Shown here piece by piece: positions 10,485 to 20,819 of a DNA stretch of 35,028 nucleotides; within the stretch, counting starts at the first letter, position 1; every line of letters starts with the position of its first letter. The translations under genes and the position numbers were made by a program. The DNA is taken from contig MNCI01035206.1 in NCBI GenBank assembly GCA_015680685.1, positions 294,316 to 329,343 on the forward strand. Direction: 5' to 3'. This stretch comes from Gnetum montanum (Eukaryota > Streptophyta > Gnetopsida > Gnetales > Gnetaceae). Under the pieces are notes generated by a model that made no database searches, was not told the DNA's origin, and worked only from the letters and a program-made list of their open reading frames with translations.

Positions 10485-13140
10485 TACAAATAATATGTCT
10501 TTATGATGAAAGTTATATGGTTATTCTTACATGATACTAAAATTAACTCATGATCATTATGCCTTGAAGAAAAGGGGAAAGACCAAGGAAGAATGGAAAA
10601 GGGTATGACATCAACAAGATTTGTTGATTTGTTGCACTTTCTCTATAGATCTTATTACTCCATGTGTTTATATCATTACCATGTTTTAATTTTAATGGAA
10701 GCATGTTCTCAAATAAACCACTCATTAATTAATTCACAAAAGAAACTAATTCTTGAGATACCACTAGAAAGACATGTTATCCATGCCTGAAGGTACTCCT
10801 CTAATGGGATTAGCATTTGCTATGGGACTAGAAAAACATGTTACTTATGCTTGAAAGCACCCTCAAACCAATGGCCAAGTTTCCTCAAATGCTATCATTT
10901 AAATAATTAATTAATTAAAATTTCTTCCTTGTTTTCTTTTATTGAGTAATGATATTTCTATGGCAATAAGTTTAGGATGATGTAATGCAATGTCATTGCC
11001 AAAGGTATGGACTTCATCTAAAAATTCAATAGATAGGTATGATGATCATCTTAATCATAATTAACACAAGAACCTATTGCAAGCATGGTAAGATACTTCA
11101 CATCCCAAACTCTGTAATTCCTTCTCATCCCATTATTCGTCTCACTATTGCATAAAATTATGTACCTAATGGTTTTTTATAGTATAGTGCAGGATCTTAA
11201 CCAAGGTAATTATGTGTTATTTGGAATAAAGGAATAATCTACATTTAACTTCTAAGGTTCCCACAAACATCTATAAAAGTTGTTCTACAAGGGCATTATG
11301 GCATGAGGCTACTTTGAGAAGGACCCACTTACATGAATTTTTTTTATCATGGCTTTGAATCAAAACTTCACATTTCTATGAACATCATGAAAAAATTTTC
11401 TAAATTTATGCATGATTTTGAAACTACTTCTCATCAATTTTGATTAATTTTTAATGCTTTTATATTAAAATATCCTCTGAATTTAATATTTCTTGGCCAT
11501 TTTAAAACCTCATTATTTCAATATTCTAGTGCATTTGCAATATCTTATGTACCAGACCTTTGATTTTAGTTGTTCAAAATCTTTTGAGCTCTCGAAGTTA
11601 AGCTCAATTATCATGGAAGCTTAGGATGCAATTTTTGAAATTTTTCTAACACTCCATTTTTGAACATTATGTTAACTAACAGTAAAAATAAACAAAATGA
11701 CCTAAAACAACTTCATGATTTTAGTTACCTTAGAGCCTTGAAAATTTTATTTTGTAATCACCTTAAGCCTAAATATTAAATTTTTTCAAATTTTAAGCTA
11801 ATCAAGAAGTTGAAAATGGTTTTATCATTAAGAAGAAAATTTCCAAAACTAATGTTGATCCTTTGGTGATTGTAAATGTTGAAGGTCTTTTGCAAGGCAA
11901 GGAAAAGATGCCACGAGGAGGATAGAGGAGGACATGCCCATGGACAAATAGTAGATATAAGAATTAAAGCCCACACACCACATGTTCACTACCTAGAAAT
12001 CCATGGAACAATGAGAAGGAAATTTAGTCCATCCTTAAAAAAATTTCTGCATAAAAAGAGAAGTGTCAACATAACAATAAATGCTAGAAAATCTACCACC
12101 ACTAGCAACAACATGAAGATTCATTATTGGAAAATTTTTTAAAGACTTTTGCAATTTTGCAAACTTTAATGTCTATCTAGTCTTTTAATGATTTTTTAAT
12201 ACATCCACTTGAACTAAAATTTTATAATAAAACTTCTTCCATTTATATATAACTCAAGGAAGAGTTTTTCGTGAGTCATGGAGGTATGATAAATCATCAT
12301 ATATTGGGCATCTACATTGATGCATCCTCATTGACATAGCCCCATCGACACATGTTTGGATATGTTGGTGCATATGCATTAATTCTAAGTTACTCGAAGC
12401 CTATATATATGCGTACACCATTTGCATAGAGACATCATATAGTTAATAATGTAGCTAAACTCTTCCAGTTTTTTTTATAATCTTAACAAACAATCAATGA
12501 GTGCCCACAGTGTGGATTTGAGTCAACTATATAACATCTTATTTGAGTGGTATTATACTTGGACACATTCAATAAATGACAATAAGATTGAGATTGATTC
12601 ATATTCATTGTAGCACTTTGACTTAGAATAGATTTACTTTCTATGTATGTATTTAACATTTACATTTTCATGCACATTAATTAATTAGTGGAATAAGAGC
12701 AACTAGTTTCAACCATAAACATGTATTTTCTTAGTTAGCTCAGTAGTATTATTGCTTATTTTACCCAATAGCATAACACTTGTTAATCCTAGTAATGGGT
12801 ATGTGAGGTCAAGATAGGTATGGTAATCTAGGAATGGACACTAGCTACCTTTAGGCTAACCTAGAATTTATCTTTCTATTATTAATTATATTAAATAATT
12901 AATTTCTATGTTATTATTTAGGTTAGTTTAAGACTCCACTGACATCATAATCATATGCCTTACTTTGGACTAAGCCATATGTGATAGCACTACCACTAGT
13001 CCAAGTGGAAACACAACAACTTGCAATCAATGCTTAACAATCAAGATACCACACTAGTCCCATGCATGGAATTCAATCAAATCATGCGTATACATTTGTG
13101 TTTTACATGGTTTGGTGTAGGAGACACTACTCATTAATGA
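10485..13140 (+). repeat. Left arm of a large inverted repeat (3' region, LTR C, leader)
   Basis: This 2.66 kb block is repeated in inverse orientation at 15860-18600. The match can be followed by eye through the whole length: 10540-10800 against 18560-18240, 11900-12010 against 17110-17020, the LTRs, and the leaders (12779-13140 against 16194-15860). Similarity is roughly 75-85 percent by eye. It comprises the 3' non-coding part of a family-1 element, its LTR (12287-12778) and its leader. No gene is supported; the short open frames are shadows. Confidence 0.8.
12287..12778 (+). repeat. LTR C of the element 1 family (492 bp)
   Basis: It starts TGATAAATCA after the purine tract GGAGGTA and ends CA before CTTGTTAATCC. 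A TATA box (TATATATAT) lies near 12400, about 115 bp from the start as in LTR A. Instead of GATATC palindromes its U3 carries repeated CATTGATGC/GCATATGC-like elements, as does LTR D, so C and D form a sub-family distinct from A, B and E. Confidence 0.7.
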
Positions 13141-15859
13141 TGTAGAAGATGAAGAGCATGTTTGGAGACATCGAAGTCACCTGAAATAATGTAAGAATGG
13201 GAAAAACATTTGGATAAATGAGGGTCTTACTCAAAAGAAACTTGCAAAAAGGACTAAAAAGTGGAAAAAGATTAAGGTTTCTTATGAAAAGGGTTTTTTA
13301 ATATATCTAAATGCTAACAACATGGTAGTAATTACAAATAAGCATTATTCCAAAAATTATATAACAAACATAGAGATCCTTTAAGATGTGGATTTCTTAA
13401 TATAATGGTAGAATTGCAAATAAAGTTGTTTCATTTCAAGGTATTAATTTCTTTAATAGCTTTGATAATTTTTTATTTTGTTCAAGCTTCGAAATATGTT
13501 GGTTTCATAGATTTTGTAGTTCCTAAATTTATTAAATTTGTTGTAAGAAACAGAAGAGTAGGGCAAAGAGTCAAATTTCAAGTAGCATTGTAGTATTAAT
13601 GAAGAAATCTCTTGAAAATTATATGCTTTTAGGAAAAATTAATTATCATAAATAATAAGTTTGGCTAAAAATCTTACATCAGCATAGTTGTGTTTTCCTT
13701 GTCATATGTTATTTTACCCTTAGAGATGTTACATTGTATGATTCTATAGAGCTTTCTTGTGACATCCTTTTCAATTCTAAGGTAGATATATTGTAAAATT
13801 TTTAGCAAAAGGCTCAATATTTATTTGTGGATATTTTAATGCAAGGATAAGTTCATAGCAAACAAAAATTATTTAGTGTCAAAATAATGTTTATGATTTA
13901 GACATTGTTCAATATAACAACTGGACACAACATTCTATAGATGGCACTGTTAATAAGATAGGTCAACAACTATTAAAATGGACAAAAAAATTTGATCTTC
14001 TCATTTGCAATAGCCTTGCAAGATTTCCTTAGTCTTCATCATTTACTTTTATAGGACCACAAGGTAACTCTTTTATTGATTTTCTTTTATGTTTTTATGA
14101 AGATATTAAATTTATTAAGGAGTTGAAAGTTATAGAAGATCTAGTAAAGTCTTGTTATCATCATATAAAGTTTTTGTTGTAAATTCAAATTTTTGTTGTA
14201 AATTCAAATTCTTTCTCATACAATATAAAATAATAATAAAAAAATTAAATATAAGAGTCAATGAAAAATATGTGGATACAACGCATAATAAATGGACTCT
14301 TGAAATATAGCATAAGAACCTTGAACAAAGTTTTCTTACAATAGTTAAGTTATGCATTCCCATCAATAAGGTATACAAAAGACTTGGTTTATAGAAGTGT
14401 AATATTTGTCTAATAGATCCTATGGGTCTTTATATATAATAATACTTTGATTTCAATTACCATTATATTTTTCACATTGCATTAAAATGGAAGGATTAAT
14501 ATTTTCCCTACATGCTTGAAGGGTAGAGCTAAAATTTTCTCTTATGAGAAAAATGAGTGGAGATCCTAAATTTTTATCCCCATGTATTGGTAGATCTAAT
14601 GCTTAAAAAAATATAATGCACATCATTTTGTCATGAAAATTGAATCACACCTGTTTAGGTTACTATGTGCTTTTTAAAATCTCAAGGTTTTTATGGGTAA
14701 AATCACCTATTTCTAAAAAAAGTCCAACAAATCCACACACTAAGTATCATTAAATAATTTTGGATGAATAGTCTAGATGGTTCACTTTTGTTCAAAATCA
14801 TTTAAAATTCTTCACTATTCTAACCTTTTCCTCATTCATCTATCTCATCTTTATCAAGAGTCATATTTGTTACCTTTCCCCTGTTTTCATGCTCTTGGCT
14901 ATTTTATTAAAATAATATGCAATACTACCAAATTCAGTACGTGATCCTTTAGGTAGAGCCTCTACTCTTATGTAAATTTATGAATTATAAGATCATTTAT
15001 ATGAATCCCTTACACAAGAGATTTCTAGAGGGTATTTATTTGTGTAAATTTTGGGTTATTTATCTCAATCTTTAAGTTTTTTGAATTAATTATGGCTTGG
15101 AGAGGTTAAAGTTTGAAAGCTCTTTATACACGTTATCTTTTGAATTTATTCATATTGGTAGAATTTGGTGATTTAACAATGATTTATAAGACCCTAACTA
15201 TTGGTATTGTTAATCATCATTATGCTTGACTCCTATATTTAATCCAAAATCCCTTGAATATTGAAGGGTTTCCTTGTTTTATTGAAATGTCAAATCTACC
15301 ATTGATTTTTAAAAAAGACAAAAAGGGCATTATCTCTCAAATTAGACCAACCAGACATTATCAAGCCCTAGCCACAACTAGTAGTTTCTATATGGCTCAC
15401 TATATGATTGAGGTGGATCCTAACTCACTTAACAAAAATCTTCTATATGCTAACAAAATTCATTCTGTAAAATAGTTTTTATGTTACAATATTCCAAAGT
15501 CATATCATTATTACAATCAATAGTGTCATGTCATGTATTTTTATGTTTTCAAAGAAACATAAGCATATCAACAACAAAGTGCTACAAATCTTTCAATGTT
15601 ACTTTTCCTAATGAAGTTTAGGTAATTAAACCTTCCATTTCTTTTAATGTTACTCTGCAACATGTGCTTTTCAAAAAATTTCCAATTAATTTAGTTTTAA
15701 TTAATTATTTATTGGCTATGGATATATATATATATGTTATTAAGATCTCAAAGAAATCTATTATTAATTTAAATGATTTCTAAATGAATCTATAGACCAA
15801 AAAAATACTAAGAAAATTCATATATTAGAGAATACATACTAAATCTTTATAATTGATGA
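13141..15859. other. Spacer of the inverted repeat, mostly unidentified AT-rich DNA
   Basis: Between the two arms lies about 2.7 kb that is not repeated elsewhere in the window. The only recognisable part is the LINE-type endonuclease remnant at about 13800-14165. A short (TA)n run is at 15723-15736. Open frames at 13405-13593 and 15254-15475 have no recognisable domain and I do not call them genes. Confidence 0.5.
13800..14165 (+). pseudogene. LINE-type (non-LTR retrotransposon) endonuclease domain, fragment
   Basis: Translation in the frame at about 13830-14160 gives landmarks of an apurinic-type endonuclease as found in LINEs: IFICGYFNARISS (normally GDFNAR; the catalytic Asp is Tyr here), GQQLLKWTKKFDLLICNSLARFP, SSSFTFIGPQGNSFIDFLL, and at the end a degraded SDHHP-like motif reading SCYHH. 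Several stops interrupt it. This domain nicks target DNA to prime LINE insertion. No reverse transcriptase (YADD box) could be found downstream, so the copy is truncated or too decayed. Confidence 0.6.
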
Positions 15860-18600
15860 GTGAGAAGTGTCCCCTACACCAACCATATAAATCACAAGTG
15901 TTCACATGCAATCTAGTTGAATTCCATCGATGGAACTAGTATGGTATCTAGATTCTTGAGCATTGATCACAAGTCGTTGTCCTTCTACTTGGACTAGTGG
16001 TAGCTTTATCATGTATGATTTAGTCTAAAATTAAGGCAAATGATTATGATGTTTTTGGGACCTTAAACTAAACTAAATAATAACATAGAAATTAATTATT
16101 TAATCTAATTAACAATAATGATATAAATCCTAAGCTAGCCTAAGGGTGATGAGACACGTCCTAAACTCACATACCCATTGATGAGATTACCAAGTGTGGT
16201 GAACCAAGCAATAATGTTGTTGGGATTATCAAGTGAATACGTATTTATGCTCTAATCTAGTTGTGCTCATTTTATCGATTGATTAAAGTGCATACAAATA
16301 TAAATATTAACTAAGTACATAGAAAGTAAATTACAATGAATGTAAATCTATTCTAGGTCAAAGTGTTGCAATGAATATGAATCAATCTTGATCTTATTAT
16401 CATTCATGGAATGTATTCAAGTATAATGCCACTCAAATAAGACATTGTACAATTGATTTAAATCTAGGTTGCATGCATTCACTAACTATTTGCTAAGATT
16501 ACAAAAGAAAACTGCAATAGTTTAGCTATACTATTCACCAAAATGGTACCTCTATGCAAAGGTTGTATGCATATATATATAGGCTTCAGGCAACTTAGAA
16601 TTGACATAAATGCACCAATGCATCGAAGCTTGCATCAACAGGGCTACATTGATGCAACTACCTGACATACAATGATTTATCATCTTCCATAACTCACTAA
16701 AAACTTGTCCTTGAGTTATATATAAATGGATGAAATTTCATTACAAAAATTATGGAGTAACCAAGACTAGATTAGCTACAATTACAAAACTTGAGTGTTG
16801 CATTGAAATTTTTTTTTTAGTGGTTGTATTGCAAAATGACAAAAAGGCTAAACATACATCAAAGTTTGCAAAATAGCAAAATTCTATAAGAGATCTGCCA
16901 ATCATGAATCTTCATGATATTGCTAGTGGGAGTAGTTCTTCCAACCTTGCTTGTTATGTTTGTGCTTCTCTTTTATACAAAAATTTTGAATGATGGACTA
17001 AAATTTCACCTCTTCATCCCATTGGTCTAGCAAACATGTGATGTTTGAGCTTTAATTATTGTATATGCTATATTTCCATGGGCATATCCTCCACTATCCT
17101 CCTCTTCATCTCTTCTTCTTTCCTTGTAAAAGCCCTTTAATCTTAGGCATTCCTTTTGGCATCATCTACAAAGGATCAACGTTAGTATTGGTAATTTTTC
17201 CTTAATGATTAACCTTGTCTAGATCCTTGGTTAGCTAAAAATTCAAAAACATTTAGCATTTATTCTTGAGGTGATCATAAAATAATGTTTCCAAGGCTTT
17301 AAGATAACTAAAATCATCAAGTTTTTAAAGAAATTTTGATTATTTTTATTATTAGTTATTGTAATGTTCAAAAGTGGGGTGTTAGAATAATTTCAAAAAT
17401 CATATCCTTATCCCCCACAACAAATGAGCTCAACTTCAAAAGCTCACAAGTTTTCAAGCAATTGAAATTGAAGATTTGGTCTGGAAGATAGCTAAAAAAT
17501 ATTAAATTGAAGGATAGTTTCATATAAATGCATTAAAAATAATAGAAATTAATGAGAAGTAGGCTCAAAATTATGCATAAATTTAAAGAATTTGTCCATG
17601 ATGTCCTTGAAGATGTGATGTTGGTTTAGATTCATGATCAACAAAAGTCATGCAAGTGGGTTCTTCCCGAAGCAAGCTCCTGCCATAATGCTCTTACATA
17701 ACCACTTCTATAGATGTATATTAGTATCTTAGAACTTAAATGTAGATTATGCCTTTGTTCAAAATAACACACACTACCTTGGTTAGTATTCTACATTATA
17801 CTAAATAAACCATTAGGCACATAATTGCATGCAATAGTGAGGTCAATAATGAGATGAGAAGGGATTGTAGAGATTAGGATGTGAACTACCTTATGATGTC
17901 CACAATAATTTTTTGTGTCAATTTTGATTAATATGACCATCATACCTATCCATCCAAGTTTCAAACAAAGTCCATACCTTTACCAATGACATCACATTAC
18001 ATCATCTCAAACTTACAACCATAGAACCACCACAACCAAACGAAAACATCAATACTCAATAAAAGAAAAGAAGTAAGCATTTTTAATTAACTAATTACTT
18101 AAACATTAAAATTTGAGGAAACTTGATCATTGGTTAGAGGAGTGCCTTTAGGCATGGCTAACATATCTTTCTAGTCACATAATGAGACTAATCCAAGAGA
18201 TCTTTGAGATTCCTACCTTTAGGCATGGGTAATATGTCTTTCTAATGGTACCCTAAGTATTAGTTTCTTTTGTGAATTAATTAATGAGTAACTTGTACTT
18301 TCCTTGCTAGAGGAATACCTTGAAGCATGGGTAACATATCTTTACAATGACATGGCAAGGTGACACTTATTCAAGAACATACTTCCATTAAAATTAAAAC
18401 ATGAGTAATGATATAAACAAATGGACTAGTAAGACCCATAGAGAAAGTGCAACAAATTAGTAAATCCCCTTGATGTTACTCTCTTTTCCTTTTCCCTTGG
18501 TCCTTCCCCTTTCTTTAATGCATAATGATTATGAGTTAGTTTTAATTTCATATGAGAATAATCCTATTTCTTTCATCATAAATACCTCTTATTTATAGAA
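15860..18600 (-). repeat. Right arm of the large inverted repeat (3' region, LTR D, leader)
   Basis: Inverse copy of 10485-13140. On the - strand it reads from about 18600 as the 3' non-coding part, then LTR D (16682 down to 16195), then leader to about 15860. At 18600 it is cut by the start of LTR E. No gene is seen; open frames are short and mirror those in the other arm. Confidence 0.8.
16195..16682 (-). repeat. LTR D of the element 1 family, inverted (488 bp)
   Basis: On the - strand it starts TGATAAATCATTG after GGAAGA and ends CA before CTTGGTAATCTC. A TATA box (TATATATATAT) is at about 16580-16568. It is the inverse counterpart of LTR C in the inverted repeat and shares its TTGATGCA-type U3 motifs. 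Confidence 0.7.
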
Positions 18601-18611
18601 AATGAAGGTGA

Positions 18612-18996
18612 TGAGACACGATATTGCATAGGCCGCGATATCGCATCCCATGCGATATTGCATATGCGATATCGCGGTCCGCCGCCAAGTCTATAAATAA
18701 GAGGCGGCTCTCCCTTGTTTCCTCATCCTAGGCTAGAAGTAGGGAAACTCTGGCAGGTTGATCACTCCAAAGATAGAATATTTTCCATGTGCCTGCAGTA
18801 GGAGTCCTAAAGTGAATGGATTTTTATTCGAGCAACATTGTACCTAAACACAAGTTGTGTACGACAATAAAGATGAACTTCCTAGATAAACCTTGCAGTG
18901 CATGGAATAGGATTTTATTTATTGCTTTCTCTCTCACCCTTAAACTTCTAGAACGTGGAATGAGTACGACTTGATTACGAGCATCTAGTGTGACTA
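18612..18996 (+). repeat. LTR E of the element 1 family (385 bp), interrupted at its primer site
   Basis: U3 is packed with GATATCG/GCGATAT palindromes (18620-18680), followed by a TATA box (TCTATAAATAAG, about 18691), a stem-loop (ACACAAGTTGTGT) and AATAAA at 18866-18871. From about 18775 it matches LTR A (TATTTTCCA-GTGCC, TTTATTC, TGTACCTAAACACA). It ends at about 18996 before CTTGG, the first bases of the family primer site, where element 2 has inserted. It also cuts the end of the right inverted-repeat arm, so it is younger than that arm. Confidence 0.65.
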
Positions 18997-19001
18997 CTTG
19001 G

Positions 19002-20562
19002 TGAAACACCATGAAAATTGTGAGTCAGCCTCAGGCGAAGATTCGCAATTCAGACAAAGGTACGTGACAGAATTCCGGAAAAGAGAACAAGGCAAGGCAA
19101 GGCAAAGAGGCACACGGCATCAAGGCTTCAGTTTCCTTTTACAGATTTCCTATCTTACTATGTTTTCCGTCTTTACGCTATAGTACGCAACATAGCATAA
19201 TAACGCTTAGCGTAACATAGTCTGATATTGGAAGTCGGTTTACTTCAACAGATTTGGCAAAGCTTAAGACCTAAGCAGCGTAATATGCGATCCCTTGTAT
19301 ATTCTACTAAGTCTTTCGTCCAAGAGCAAATTTACACTCTGTTACGCAAGGCAACGTAATGAGCTTCGAAAACACAAAGAGAATCCAAAGGAAGCACAAC
19401 AGATCAACTCTTTTCTCTTTCTTGCAGATTGATCACTTTACGCTCTTTACGCAACGCAGCATACGTCAGCGTAATTCATTGTCAGGCTAATCATTGTTTA
19501 TGCTTCACTACGCTTGGCAGCGTGAATGAGCGTAAAGCAACTTGAGTCCATTACTGTTGTGCTGTATTACGCTCTTGCACGCAACGCAATGCGTACGAGT
19601 GTAATGTAGCCCAAAATCAACGGAGACATGCCTGATCCACATTTGTTATTCATACGCACAATACACAGATGCGCGTATTGTGCGTTGTCACGAATTTCAA
19701 CACAAGGATGGTCAAGTCAACGATCTTCTGAAAAGTTTAAAACATGTTTCATCACAGCCACGCCTTCTCCACATATTGTCAAACTTATAAATATCCCAGT
19801 TGGTGAAAAAAAAAGGAGAGAAGAGACAGAGAAAGAGAGCAGCATTTTGGGCAATCTTTTGGTAGCACTATTTTTTAGCAGAGATAAGAAACATTTTTGC
19901 TTAAGCATTGGTAGCAGGAGTGATTGGCCCTTTGGCGAAGACACAACTTTCTCCATTGGTGATCATTAGCAGTTCCGAGCAGAGACTACCCAAGGCAAAA
20001 GGAGTAGATCAGAGATCGAGAGATCATCTGGCACGGTTTGTGAGCTCTATTGATCAGAAGCAGTTGATCGATAGACGTCAGAACTTGACCTTCCTTGCAT
20101 CCCATCTCTGGCCTACGAGGTAGATCGAACTCCATTCTGTACTTCTGCTTAGACAATTTTCTTGTTATTTTGTGTTTGCTTCACACAAGGCAATCGAGGT
20201 CTCCCCAGTGTAACGTGGTATACAAAATATTCATTTTTAGGTCAAAGCATAGATCTTGAAAATCACGCATTTCTCTCGTGTCTGATTCCTTTTACCGTGT
20301 TAACGTTATCATTATTACAATTCATCTACATTGTTTTTCTCTTTTTCTCTCATTTCGCGACTCGTCGAATCAAATCGCGCCACGAAAATATTCATAATCT
20401 CCATCGGTTTACTGATTTAGTAAGTCCCTGTCTGATCGACAAGACCGTTCAGGGCACTGCGGATTCGTTTTCTCCAGCACAACCCTCGCATGGATCCGTG
20501 GTTAAGACTGTATACACGGATTTTGTTTGGTATTCCAGCTGCCAACATTTTTCATCGTTACA
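19002..20562 (+). repeat. 5' LTR of element 2 (1561 bp)
   Basis: It starts TGAAACACCATGAAAA. The last 16 bases of the window read TGAAACACCGTGAAAA after a purine tract, so this is the LTR start. It ends TTACA at 20562, six bases before the primer-binding site. U3 (19150-19620) is crowded with TTACGC/GCGTAA words. A TATA box (TATAAATA) is at 19786-19793, followed by a purine-rich run at 19807-19840 in the expected R region. Open frames across 19628-20698 lie inside the LTR and are not supported as genes. Confidence 0.75.
19786..19793 (+). promoter_or_regulatory. TATA box of the element 2 LTR promoter
   Basis: TATAAATA in an otherwise GC-moderate LTR, with a purine-rich tract about 20 bp downstream. 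It would place the genomic RNA start near 19820 and leave an untranslated leader of about 1 kb before gag. Confidence 0.5.
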
Positions 20563-20568
20563 GTTTTC

Positions 20569-20587
20569 TGGCGCTAGAAGGAGGGCC
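20569..20587 (+). other. Primer-binding site of element 2
   Basis: TGGCGCTAGAAGGAGGGCC lies six bases after the CA end of the LTR. The TGG start fits pairing with a tRNA 3' CCA end, where minus-strand synthesis begins. I cannot name the tRNA with certainty. Confidence 0.65.
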
Positions 20588-20819
20588 TTGGCTGTGATTC
20601 GTATTTTTATGGGTAGCCCTGTAAGCGATCTATACCTGCGTCTCCGAAACGTAAATGTAATACCTCTAGGGAAGTTTACGAAAACTTGTGTGGTGTAGAT
20701 AGGTTACTTTAACGATTCCTTTGGAATCTTACAGGGTAGAAAGCCTAACCGCGATCTTCTTTGTCCATCATGTTTTCTTTGAGATCCAGTCGTTTATCGT
20801 CGATTAATCTACTTGATCA
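20588..20819 (+). other. Leader of element 2 before gag
   Basis: Untranslated; no gene seen. The packaging signal would be expected here but cannot be recognised from sequence alone. Confidence 0.5.

Noticed and set aside
15254-15475. 73-residue open frame with an LPLIFKKDKKG motif, possible LINE RT start
   Set aside because: The following residues do not match the expected RT continuation and no YADD box follows.
20162-20698. 178-residue open frame upstream of gag (Ogre-type ORF1 candidate)
   Set aside because: It lies mostly inside the 5' LTR and runs through the LTR end and the primer-binding site, where no protein is expected. No domain is seen.
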